Below are positions 5,800-13,055 of a stretch of DNA of 21,513 bases, piece by piece (position 1 is the first letter of the stretch; each line of letters opens with the position of its first letter). The notes under the pieces were generated by a model. It was not told where the DNA came from, searched no databases, and worked only from the letters and a program-made list of their open reading frames with translations. Source of the DNA: Lachnospiraceae bacterium. GTDB lineage: Bacteria > Bacillota > Clostridia > Lachnospirales > Lachnospiraceae. The stretch covers positions 1 through 21,513 of the forward strand of contig JAGKTY010000032.1 in assembly GCA_021153185.1 (NCBI GenBank), read 5' to 3'. Position numbers and translations under genes: made by a program.

Positions 5800-7413
5800 A
5801 TGGCAGCAATTGATTTAACAAAGTACGGCATCACAGGAACAACTGAGATTGTTTACAATCCATCCTATGAGCAGTTATTTGAGGAAGAGACAAAAGCAGG
5901 TCTTGAGGGTTACGAAGTAGGACAGAACACAGAGCTTGATACTGTTAACGTTATGACAGGTATCTACACAGGACGTTCACCAAAAGACAAATACATCGTT
6001 ATGGATGAAAACTCAAAAGACACTGTATGGTGGACTTCTGATGAATACAAAAACGATAACCACCCAATGTCAGAAGATGTTTGGGCTACAGTAAAAGACA
6101 TCGCGAAAAAAGAGCTTTCTAACAAGAGATTATTCGTAGTAGATGCTTTCTGTGGAGCAAACGCTGATACAAGAATGGCAGTTCGTTTCATCGTTGAGGT
6201 TGCTTGGCAGGCTCACTTTGTAAAAAACATGTTCATCGTTCCAACAGACGAAGAGTTAGCTTCATTCGAGCCTGACTTCGTTGTTTACAACGCTTCAAAA
6301 GCAAAAGTAGAAAACTACGCTGAGCTTGGTCTTAACTCAGAGACATGTGTTGCTTTCAACATTACAAGCAAAGAGCAGGTTATTATCAATACATGGTACG
6401 GCGGAGAGATGAAGAAAGGTATGTTCTCTATGATGAACTACTACTTACCACTCAAAGGCATCGCTTCAATGCACTGCTCAGCTAACTGTGATATGGACGG
6501 AAAACATACAGCTGTATTCTTCGGTCTTTCAGGAACAGGTAAAACAACACTTTCAACAGATCCAAAGAGACGTCTGATCGGTGATGATGAGCACGGCTGG
6601 GATGACAACGGCGTATTCAACTTTGAAGGTGGATGCTACGCAAAAGTTATCGGTCTTGACAAAGAGTCTGAGCCGGATATCTACAATGCAATCAAGAGAA
6701 ATGCACTTCTTGAGAACGTAACAGTAGATGCTGCCGGAAAGATTGATTTTGATGATAAGAGCGTGACAGAGAATACACGTGTATCTTACCCAATTTCACA
6801 TATCAACAACATTGCAGCAGAAGTAAACGGTGTTTCAGCAGGTCCTGCAGCTGATAACGTAATCTTCTTATCAGCAGATGCGTTCGGCGTACTTCCTCCT
6901 GTATCTATCCTTACACCGGAGCAGACACAGTACTACTTCCTGTCAGGATTTACAGCAAAACTTGCCGGTACAGAGCGTGGAATCACAGAGCCAACACCTA
7001 CATTCTCAGCATGTTTCGGACAGGCATTCTTAGAGTTACACCCAACAAAATACGGTGAAGAGCTTGTTAAGAAAATGAACGCTAACGGTGCGAAAGCATA
7101 CCTTGTAAATACAGGATGGAACGGAACAGGCAAACGTATCACAATCAAAGATACACGTGGAATCATCGACGCTATCTTAAATGGTGATATCAAGACAGCT
7201 CCAACAAAGACAATCCCAATGTTCAACTTCGAAGTTCCAACAGAGCTTCCGGGTGTAGATCCGGCAATCTTAGACCCACGTGACACATACGCTGATGCTT
7301 CAGAGTGGGAGACAAAAGCAAAAGACCTTGCTGAGAGATTCCAGAAGAACTTCGTGAAATACACAACAAACGATGCCGGTAAAGCACTTGTTGCAGCTGG
7401 CCCACAGTTATAA
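5800..7413 (+). CDS. pckA: Phosphoenolpyruvate carboxykinase (ATP)
   Basis: The 537-residue enzyme interconverts oxaloacetate + ATP with PEP + CO2 + ADP. In fermenting anaerobes it may run towards carboxylation. The Walker A motif GLSGTGKTT is at 242-250, followed by the LIGDDEHGWDD metal-binding stretch and FNFEGGCYAK. TGIYTGRSPKDKYIV near 53-67 is also diagnostic. The start at 5800 follows AAGGAGGA by 9 bases and matches the family N-terminus and length. Codons are strongly biased to AAC, TTC, TAC and GTT/GTA compared with neighbours, as in very highly expressed genes. It is monocistronic: its own promoter, leader hairpin and strong terminator enclose it. Confidence 0.98.
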   Translation: MAAIDLTKYGITGTTEIVYNPSYEQLFEEETKAGLEGYEVGQNTELDTVNVMTGIYTGRSPKDKYIVMDENSKDTVWWTSDEYKNDNHPMSEDVWATVKDIAKKELSNKRLFVVDAFCGANADTRMAVRFIVEVAWQAHFVKNMFIVPTDEELASFEPDFVVYNASKAKVENYAELGLNSETCVAFNITSKEQVIINTWYGGEMKKGMFSMMNYYLPLKGIASMHCSANCDMDGKHTAVFFGLSGTGKTTLSTDPKRRLIGDDEHGWDDNGVFNFEGGCYAKVIGLDKESEPDIYNAIKRNALLENVTVDAAGKIDFDDKSVTENTRVSYPISHINNIAAEVNGVSAGPAADNVIFLSADAFGVLPPVSILTPEQTQYYFLSGFTAKLAGTERGITEPTPTFSACFGQAFLELHPTKYGEELVKKMNANGAKAYLVNTGWNGTGKRITIKDTRGIIDAILNGDIKTAPTKTIPMFNFEVPTELPGVDPAILDPRDTYADASEWETKAKDLAERFQKNFVKYTTNDAGKALVAAGPQL

Positions 7414-7505
7414 TTTGACTATCTGACCATTCCGGTTCATATTATTCCGGATTGTTCGTAGGATGCTATGTGATAATCGTAGCATATCATTATAATACGT
7501 GAATG

Positions 7506-7537
7506 AATCCGCAGAGAGTTTTCTCTGCGGATTTTTT
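7506..7537 (+). terminator. Rho-independent terminator of pckA
   Basis: AATCCGCAGAGA (7506-7517) pairs with TCTCTGCGGATT (7522-7533) around a GTTT loop, and the stem runs into TTTTTT. It lies ~90 bp after the pckA stop. Confidence 0.92.
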
Positions 7538-7690
7538 ATGAGTAAATTTCATACAGAAACTGTAATTGCATAAACGGCTTTTGGCACAAATCAAATCAGC
7601 AAAATAGCATGCTTTCTGTGAATATCCTTTGATGTTTTGCTTATGCTAACAATAAATGACCTATATATATGAGACTGATTTGGAGGTATT

Positions 7691-8875
7691 ATGTGTGATT
7701 TGCTGACATATATGGCATGGAGAGGAGATTTGACATTTAAGCAGGCACCATTAAATGAAGTGGATTGCTTGATTTTCAGTGTGCTTTCATATCTGACTTT
7801 TGATGGAATCCTGGTCACGAATGAACAAACAGATCACGTGACGTATTGCACGATGTATGAAGCATTAAAAGCCTTTTTTGACATGCACCAGTCACCGGAT
7901 GAAACGCTTGGAAAACTGCTTCCAAAGGAAACAATTACCCTGGCGAAAATGGTGATGCATTCCAATCGTTTTGGGAACATCACACTTTCTGATTATGTTT
8001 GCCGCAATGACATGGATACGCATAAACAGTTTTGCGCACTTACCTTTCATCTGAATAAGAGATTGCATTATATCGTGTATCGCGGAACAGATGATACGCT
8101 CAATGGATGGATGGAAGATTTTTATATGAGTATTTATGCAAATGTCGCCTCGCAAGTCGATGCGAAGGTATATTTGGAGCATATTGCGGCGAAATATCAT
8201 GGACAGCTCCTGCTCGGCGGGCATTCCAAAGGGGGAAATCTTGCGGTATATGCATCTGTTTGCGCGCCTAAAAAGATTCAAAAAAGAATTATTCTTGTAA
8301 GCAATCATGACGGACCGGGACTGAAAAAGGAAATGCTGCAAGAAGGCAGCTATGCAGAGGTGGCAGAGAAAATCAGGTCGTATGTGCCGCAGTCCTCAAT
8401 TTTCGGAATGATGTTCGAACATGAAAAGCCTTATAAAATTGTGAAAAGCAATGAGAAAGGAATCATGCAGCACAATCCCTTTTCCTGGGAAATATGCGGA
8501 AAACAGTTTGTGACACAAAAGGAACTTTCCAAGCAAAGCATATGTTTTGATGCGACGTTTAAGGAACTGATTGTTGAGATGAACACGGAACAAAAAAGAC
8601 GTTTTGTCGAGGGACTGTTTCAGGTGATATCGCAGGGAGAGTATATGAAATTATCGCAAATCAACTTAAAGTCATTGTTTGGGATGATACGCTCATATAA
8701 TGAGATGGATGAACAAACGAAAACGGCTTTTTACAAAACAATCCGATCGTTTGTTCAAATATATAGGCGGCAATTTCAAAAACGGTTTGATAAGTGTAAG
8801 AGAAAACAAAAAAATGATTTTGGTAGACATAAAATTGCAAGAAATGGTTGTAAAATTGGGAGAACGATAGTATAA
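7691..8875 (+). CDS. DUF2974 (Mbeg1-like) alpha/beta-hydrolase, putative lipase/esterase
   Basis: The protein has 394 residues. The N-terminus MCDLLTYMAWRGDLTF and the segment DCLIFSVLSYLTFDGI are typical of DUF2974. The nucleophile elbow GGHSKGGN (Ser179 central) and the upstream YRGTDDTLNGWMEDF (about 130-144) match the lipase-like fold of this family. The late segment SNHDGPGL may supply the acidic residue. There is no signal peptide, so the protein is predicted to be cytosolic. The natural substrate is unknown for the family. The last ~45 residues are rich in Lys/Arg and Phe and look like a poorly conserved tail. GGAGGT at 7681-7686 sets the ATG at 7691. The stop codon TAA (8873-8875) is inside the -10 box of the next RNA gene. 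Confidence 0.85.
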   Translation: MCDLLTYMAWRGDLTFKQAPLNEVDCLIFSVLSYLTFDGILVTNEQTDHVTYCTMYEALKAFFDMHQSPDETLGKLLPKETITLAKMVMHSNRFGNITLSDYVCRNDMDTHKQFCALTFHLNKRLHYIVYRGTDDTLNGWMEDFYMSIYANVASQVDAKVYLEHIAAKYHGQLLLGGHSKGGNLAVYASVCAPKKIQKRIILVSNHDGPGLKKEMLQEGSYAEVAEKIRSYVPQSSIFGMMFEHEKPYKIVKSNEKGIMQHNPFSWEICGKQFVTQKELSKQSICFDATFKELIVEMNTEQKRRFVEGLFQVISQGEYMKLSQINLKSLFGMIRSYNEMDEQTKTAFYKTIRSFVQIYRRQFQKRFDKCKRKQKNDFGRHKIARNGCKIGRTIV

Positions 8876-8876
8876 T
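8848..8876 (+). promoter_or_regulatory. Promoter of the 6S RNA gene
   Basis: TTGTAA (8848-8853) and a consensus TATAAT (8871-8876) are separated by 17 bases. It sits over the last codons of the DUF2974 gene. The predicted start is about 8881-8883. Confidence 0.8.
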
Positions 8877-8880
8877 AAAG

Positions 8881-9073
8881 GTACCTGAAGTGTTCGGAAT
8901 TTCTTGCTATTTTGAACCTACATTTACTTTGAACGGGATTCCTATATTGTTGCATGGCTGTCAGGCCCTCATTGTCAAGGGAAGGCAAAAGTGTAATTGC
9001 GGTTGCCCACCTAGCCTTGTCTAGGAGTCAAAGTGCAGGACCCGGCATTTTGGGCATTATGACAAAGGTACCC
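8881..9073 (+). ncRNA. ssrS: Probable 6S RNA
   Basis: About 190 bases between a strong promoter and a strong terminator contain no ORF and fold into one long hairpin. The closing stem pairs AGTGTTCGGAA (8889-8899) with TTTTGGGCATT (9048-9058) over 11 consecutive pairs including G-U. CTTGC with GCAGG and TTTTGA with TCAAAG extend it. AACC/GGTT and ATTTAC/GTAATT flank the upper stem, and CCTAG-CCTTGT-CTAGG (9010-9025) gives the small hairpin seen on the 3' side of the central bubble in Firmicute 6S RNAs. The GGTACC palindromes at 8880-8885 and 9068-9073 can close the ends. 6S RNA mimics an open promoter and holds sigma-A RNA polymerase. The identification rests on my reading of the structure and motifs such as GAACCTACA; a covariance-model search would settle it. 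Confidence 0.75.
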
Positions 9074-9102
9074 TTATCATTTCCGTATGATAAGGGTTTT
9101 TT
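9070..9102 (+). terminator. Rho-independent terminator of the 6S RNA
   Basis: ACCCTTATCAT (9070-9080) pairs perfectly with ATGATAAGGGT (9087-9097), followed by TTTTT. Confidence 0.92.
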
Positions 9103-9150
9103 ACTTCCAATGGTTGTGAAGTGAATCTGTATGAAAATAGGGAGAGAAAT

Positions 9151-10836
9151 TTGAAAAAAAAGCTTCTTCTGTTTTGTAGTGTCATAGCAATGGCAATCTG
9201 CATATTGCTTCTTTTGTCAAATATAAGAGACAACATCTCTTATCATACATATGTTTATGAACCGGATACACCGGATGCAAAGTCAATTGTGATTGAGAAT
9301 TGTAAGCTGCTTTGCGTCGGCTCTGATTTTTTGGATTTGCAAAAAAAAGATGGCAGTGTGATGCGCTATAAGCGTGCGCAGGATATGGTAATTTTTACCG
9401 ATGAATCGGAGAAACAGTACGCGGACTTGTCAGATTTACAAATTGGCAATAATCAGGCAACGTTTGTCATGGATCGCGGGCATATCATCACGAAGGCATA
9501 CTGCGGCGAAAAACAGATATTAGATACAGTCCGTGTCCTGATTCAAAGTTCAGACTATGGCGGAAGATATCATGACGAGATTGTGTTTACACCGGCCTGC
9601 GATATGCGTATCATTAGTGGAAGGAAACATACCATTTGTAAGTCCGGAAAACCGATTCGGATTACACCCGGCAGTTCTTTTTTTATGACGGACCATATTG
9701 TGTTGACGCCACAGAATCCTGACGCGGTAACGGCGTTTCCCAATATAAGGCGTGCAATCGGAGCGGCTTATTATAGCGGAAGCTTTGAGGTCATCAGGTC
9801 GGAGGAAGGGCTTATTTTGGTAAACGAGGTTTTGCTCGAACAATATCTGTACCGTGTTGTGCCGAGTGAAATGCCGGCAAGCAGCCCGATTGAGGCGTTA
9901 AAGGCACAGGCAATCTGTGCAAGAACGTATGCAGGCATGCATATTCTTGCAAGCTCTCTTCGGGCGTACGGGGCACATATGGACGACAGTACATCGTTTC
10001 AGGTATATGGTAATATCCAGCAGACAGATGCGACAAACCGGGCGGTTTTAGAAACAAAAGGGAATATGCTGTTTGCAGGGGATGCGCTTTGCGAGACGTA
10101 TTTTTATTCGACTTCCTGCGGATATTCAAGCGGTATCGATGTATGGCATGTTGATCATCCGCAAAACTATACATATCTGAAAGCGGGCAGTATTTCGCGT
10201 ACTGTTTTATGCACGCCACAGGCACTTTCTGACGAAACTGTGTTCCGCGATTATCTGTCTACGCCGCATGTGCAGGATTACGAAGTAGACGATCCGTTTT
10301 ACAGATGGAGTTATACGACGAAAGTGGAGCATTCGCTACTACTTACAAAAGTAAACAAGCGCAAAGAAGCTGACGAAGAAATGATTATTATTGCAGCAAA
10401 AGATGGCAAAGCGCTGCAGAGTATTTCGGCGCTTGAAGTTGGTGCGTTTGAAGGAATTACAGTCACAAAACGGCTTTCGGGCGGCGCGATGGATGAAATA
10501 GAGATTTCCTATGAAAATGCCACAATCACTGTCATTGGTGAACGCAATATCAGGGAAGTACTTGTCGGAACAGATCCGGATATCAGACTCAATCATGATG
10601 TAAAAAGCAGTGTTGCTTCGATGCTGCCAAGCGCGTATGCCTATATTGATATGATTTATCGGGAAGATCAGATATCAGGGTATCGCGTCGTTGGCGGCGG
10701 TTATGGGCACGGAATTGGTATGAGTCAGAATGCGGCAAAGCATATGGCCGAAGATGGAATGAATTGTGAGCAGATATTAATGAGCTTTTATGAGGGAAAG
10801 CTTCGGGAGATAACGAGTGAAAAAGGCAATCCATAA
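9151..10836 (+). CDS. SpoIID/LytB-domain protein, membrane-anchored
   Basis: The protein has 561 residues from the proposed TTG start. A basic N-terminus and one hydrophobic segment (about 5-23) anchor it outside the membrane. The SpoIID/LytB domain is split along the C-terminal half: YRVVPSEMPASSPIEALKAQ and ICARTYA near 233-255, YFYSTSCGYSSG near 315, and GGGYGHGIGMSQNAAKHM near 515. The family includes SpoIID, a lytic transglycosylase for sporulation engulfment, and LytB, an autolysin modifier. This one is longer than SpoIID and has an ~200-residue N-terminal region I cannot assign, so a vegetative cell-wall role is as likely. TTG at 9151 is chosen because AGGGAGAG ends about 5 bases before it; the GTG at 9121 lacks a ribosome binding site. 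It overlaps the next gene by 20 bp. Confidence 0.82.
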   Translation: MKKKLLLFCSVIAMAICILLLLSNIRDNISYHTYVYEPDTPDAKSIVIENCKLLCVGSDFLDLQKKDGSVMRYKRAQDMVIFTDESEKQYADLSDLQIGNNQATFVMDRGHIITKAYCGEKQILDTVRVLIQSSDYGGRYHDEIVFTPACDMRIISGRKHTICKSGKPIRITPGSSFFMTDHIVLTPQNPDAVTAFPNIRRAIGAAYYSGSFEVIRSEEGLILVNEVLLEQYLYRVVPSEMPASSPIEALKAQAICARTYAGMHILASSLRAYGAHMDDSTSFQVYGNIQQTDATNRAVLETKGNMLFAGDALCETYFYSTSCGYSSGIDVWHVDHPQNYTYLKAGSISRTVLCTPQALSDETVFRDYLSTPHVQDYEVDDPFYRWSYTTKVEHSLLLTKVNKRKEADEEMIIIAAKDGKALQSISALEVGAFEGITVTKRLSGGAMDEIEISYENATITVIGERNIREVLVGTDPDIRLNHDVKSSVASMLPSAYAYIDMIYREDQISGYRVVGGGYGHGIGMSQNAAKHMAEDGMNCEQILMSFYEGKLREITSEKGNP

Positions 10837-11695
10837 GATTTATCGAATTATCAAACAATTTATGAAACATATGGACAATTGTCATGTGGGAGCATATGCT
10901 TCAAGCTGTGCGTTCTTTTTGTTCTTATCCCTGATTCCGATTATTGTCGTTGTATGCTCTGTGATTCCATATACACCGCTTACAAGGGAATCGCTTATCT
11001 TGTTTATTGCAGATGTGTTTCCCGAGGCGGTTGTACCGATTATGAAAAATATTGTCTATGAAGTATATGCCAATCATGTGGCACTCCTTTCCATCGGTGC
11101 ACTCGCTGCCATCTGGTCTGCGGGAAAAGGAGTTATGGCTTTTACAAAGGGGCTTGATTGTATTTACGAGGTCGAACGCAAACGCAATTATTTTATTCTC
11201 AGGGTGCGCGGAAGCTTTTATACACTTGTTATTCTGTTGTCCATTATTGTAACACTGAGTGTGATTACGTTTGGAAAGGTTGTTTCCGATATTGTTGTGT
11301 CATATTTCCCGGCGCTTCAGTATTTGTTTGAATTTCTCTTGTCAATTCGCTCTATATTGCTGATTGTGGTGATGGAGGTTGTGTTTGTCATCATGTATGC
11401 ATTTGTTCCGGGACAAAAACAAAACTGGAGACATCAGCTGCCGGGAGCACTGTTTGCAAGTGTTGGATGGGCAGGTCTGGCACATGCACTTTCCATTTAC
11501 GTCAATGAATTTGCTGGCCTTACCACATACGGAAGTCTGTCTACAGTTGTGCTTGTTATGCTTTGGATGTATTTTGCGATGTATATTGTTTTAATCGGCG
11601 CAACGATGAATGCTTTTTTGGATCCGGCTACAGCAAGCCTGATTGCACGCAGAGAGAAGCGTGCAAAAGCGTATGAAAATGAGATTAGTGGTTGA
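10817..11695 (+). CDS. YihY/BrkB-family integral membrane protein
   Basis: The 292-residue protein has about six hydrophobic segments and the family's conserved start: GAYASSCAFFLFLSLIPII, then ALAAIWSAGKGVMAFTKGLDCIYEVE and GALFASVGWAGLAHALSIYV. The segment LTTYGSLSTVVLVMLWMYF near the C-terminus is also typical. Family function is unsettled; the old assignment as ribonuclease BN is wrong for this family. The start is GTG at 10817, preceded by GGGAGA (10805-10810). It lies within the end of the SpoIID-like gene, so the two are probably translationally coupled. The stop TGA (11693-11695) lies inside the -35 box of the pheST promoter. Confidence 0.9.
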   Translation: MKKAIHKIYRIIKQFMKHMDNCHVGAYASSCAFFLFLSLIPIIVVVCSVIPYTPLTRESLILFIADVFPEAVVPIMKNIVYEVYANHVALLSIGALAAIWSAGKGVMAFTKGLDCIYEVERKRNYFILRVRGSFYTLVILLSIIVTLSVITFGKVVSDIVVSYFPALQYLFEFLLSIRSILLIVVMEVVFVIMYAFVPGQKQNWRHQLPGALFASVGWAGLAHALSIYVNEFAGLTTYGSLSTVVLVMLWMYFAMYIVLIGATMNAFLDPATASLIARREKRAKAYENEISG

Positions 11696-11720
11696 CAGAT
11701 GCGGGCAAAATGCTTAAAAT
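11692..11720 (+). promoter_or_regulatory. pheST promoter
   Basis: TTGACA (11692-11697) is a perfect -35, and TAAAAT (11715-11720) follows after 17 bases. The predicted start is near 11727, directly before the T-box leader. Confidence 0.82.
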
Positions 11721-11727
11721 ATGACTA

Positions 11728-11970
11728 GTTAAAGGCTGAGAAGGTGTCAGTAGCGTTACATTTTCCACAAGAGAGGGGAAGCCATCGGCTGAAAGCTTCC
11801 TTTGGTTCAGATGTAGCTTGAATTTCCCACCGGAGCTTCGTGATTGAACTGGTAGTAGGTTGCGACGTGTCACGCTCGTTACGCGTTTTGAGAGTCCCGG
11901 TTTGTCCGGGGAACATGGGTGGTACCGCGGAATTTTCGTCCCTTGTAGAGTAATCTACAAGGGTTTTTTG
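11728..11970 (+). promoter_or_regulatory. T-box leader (tRNA-Phe sensing) of pheST
   Basis: The T-box sequence TGGTACCGCG (11920-11929) is present, followed by the terminator CCCTTGTAGA-GTAA-TCTACAAGGG and TTTTTT (11940-11969). Stem I shows GGTG/CACC at its base (11743-11746 with 11828-11831), GTTACAT/ATGTAG above the specifier loop and GGAAGC/GCTTCC at the apex. The likely specifier is TTC (Phe) at 11824-11826, consistent with the gene controlled. CCCGG/CCGGG near 11896-11910 forms stem III. Uncharged tRNA-Phe should pair with the specifier and T-box to favour the antiterminator. The family and gene target are certain in outline; the exact specifier base positions are my reading. Confidence 0.93.
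11940..11969 (+). terminator. Regulated terminator of the pheST T-box leader
   Basis: A perfect 10-bp stem (11940-11949 with 11954-11963), loop GTAA and six T residues. Its 5' arm overlaps the region that would pair in the antiterminator. Confidence 0.93.
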
Positions 11971-12004
11971 TTCTGTGCAATAAAATGACTGAAGGAGAAA
12001 AAGA

Positions 12005-13027
12005 ATGAAAGAGAAATTGCAGCAAATCAGAGAAAAAGCAATCGCAGAAATTGAACGTTCTGAGGGACTTGAGCGTTTAAATGAAGTGTATGGTCTTATT
12101 CTCGGTAAAAAGGGCGAGCTTACAGCAGTCCTCAAAGGAATGAAGGATGTCGCACCACAAGACAGACCAAAAGTAGGTCAGTGGGTGAATGAGACACGTC
12201 AGGCAATCGAAGAGCTGATGGATGAGAAAAAAGCCAAATTTGAGGCTGAGGCTTTACAACGCAAATATGAAAGCGAAAAACTGGATGTGACAATGCCTGC
12301 CAAGATGCGCGCAAAAGGAAATTTGCATCCTGTTACACAGGTGCGCAACCAGCTTTCTGAGATTTTCACTTCAATGGGCTTTGAAGTATTTGAAGGAACA
12401 GAAATTGAGAATGATTACTATAACTTTACCGCATTAAATACGCCGCAGGATCATCCGGCAAGAGATATGCAGGACACATTTTATTTGTCTCCTGAATTTT
12501 TGCTCCGTACACAGACATCTGCCGGTCAGATTCATGTCATGGAGGCAAAGAAACCACCGATTAAAATCATCTCACCGGGAAAAGTATTCCGTTCTGATGA
12601 TGACGCAACCCATTCACCGATGTTTACACAGATGGAAGGACTTGTTGTCGACAAAGGTATTACACTTTGTGATTTGAAGGGAATGCTCGATGAGTTTGTG
12701 AAACGTATTTTTGGCGAGGATACAACGACGAGACTCCGTCCGTCTTACTTCCCGTTTACTGAGCCGTCTGTTGAGGTGGATGTGAGCTGTTTCCAGTGCG
12801 GCGGGAAAGGCTGCAAGCTCTGCAAGGGTACCGGATGGATTGAGGTACTTGGTGCCGGTGTTGTAAACAATAAGGTTCTTGAAGGCTGTAACATTGATAC
12901 AAACGAGTACAGCGGTTTTGCGTTTGGTATTGGCGTAGAACGTATTGCAATGCTCAAGTATGGTATCAATAACATCAAATTGTTGTTTGAGTCAGATATG
13001 CGTGTTCTTTCGCAGATTGATGACTAA
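12005..13027 (+). CDS. pheS: Phenylalanine--tRNA ligase alpha subunit
   Basis: The 340-residue class II synthetase catalytic subunit works as an alpha2-beta2 tetramer with PheT. The N-terminal ~85 residues form the helical tRNA-binding coiled coil. Catalytic-core motifs are FEVFEGTEIENDYYNF, the motif 2 region GKVFRSDDDATHSPMF, FPFTEPSVEVD, and the motif 3 region FGIGVERIAML near the end. A cysteine-rich loop CFQCGGKGCKLCKGTGWIE is visible; similar loops occur in many bacterial PheS. Length is standard. GAAGGAG 7 bases upstream sets the ATG. Expression is controlled by the T-box leader, and pheT follows by 28 bp. Confidence 0.98.
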   Translation: MKEKLQQIREKAIAEIERSEGLERLNEVYGLILGKKGELTAVLKGMKDVAPQDRPKVGQWVNETRQAIEELMDEKKAKFEAEALQRKYESEKLDVTMPAKMRAKGNLHPVTQVRNQLSEIFTSMGFEVFEGTEIENDYYNFTALNTPQDHPARDMQDTFYLSPEFLLRTQTSAGQIHVMEAKKPPIKIISPGKVFRSDDDATHSPMFTQMEGLVVDKGITLCDLKGMLDEFVKRIFGEDTTTRLRPSYFPFTEPSVEVDVSCFQCGGKGCKLCKGTGWIEVLGAGVVNNKVLEGCNIDTNEYSGFAFGIGVERIAMLKYGINNIKLLFESDMRVLSQIDD

Positions 13028-13055
13028 TTTCGGATAGAGAAAAAGGAGGCTTATT

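Noticed and set aside
6933..7364. 143-residue minus-strand frame inside pckA
   Set aside because: It is a shadow of the strongly codon-biased pckA sequence, with no start signals or recognisable domain.
7414..7690. Promoter for the DUF2974 gene (e.g. TTGATG at 7629, ATAAAT at 7652)
   Set aside because: The -10 match is weak and alternatives are equally good, so I could not support one site; apart from the pckA terminator I see nothing else in this gap.
9121..9150. GTG start at 9121 for the SpoIID-like protein
   Set aside because: There is no ribosome binding site before it, while AGGGAGAG is correctly spaced before TTG at 9151.
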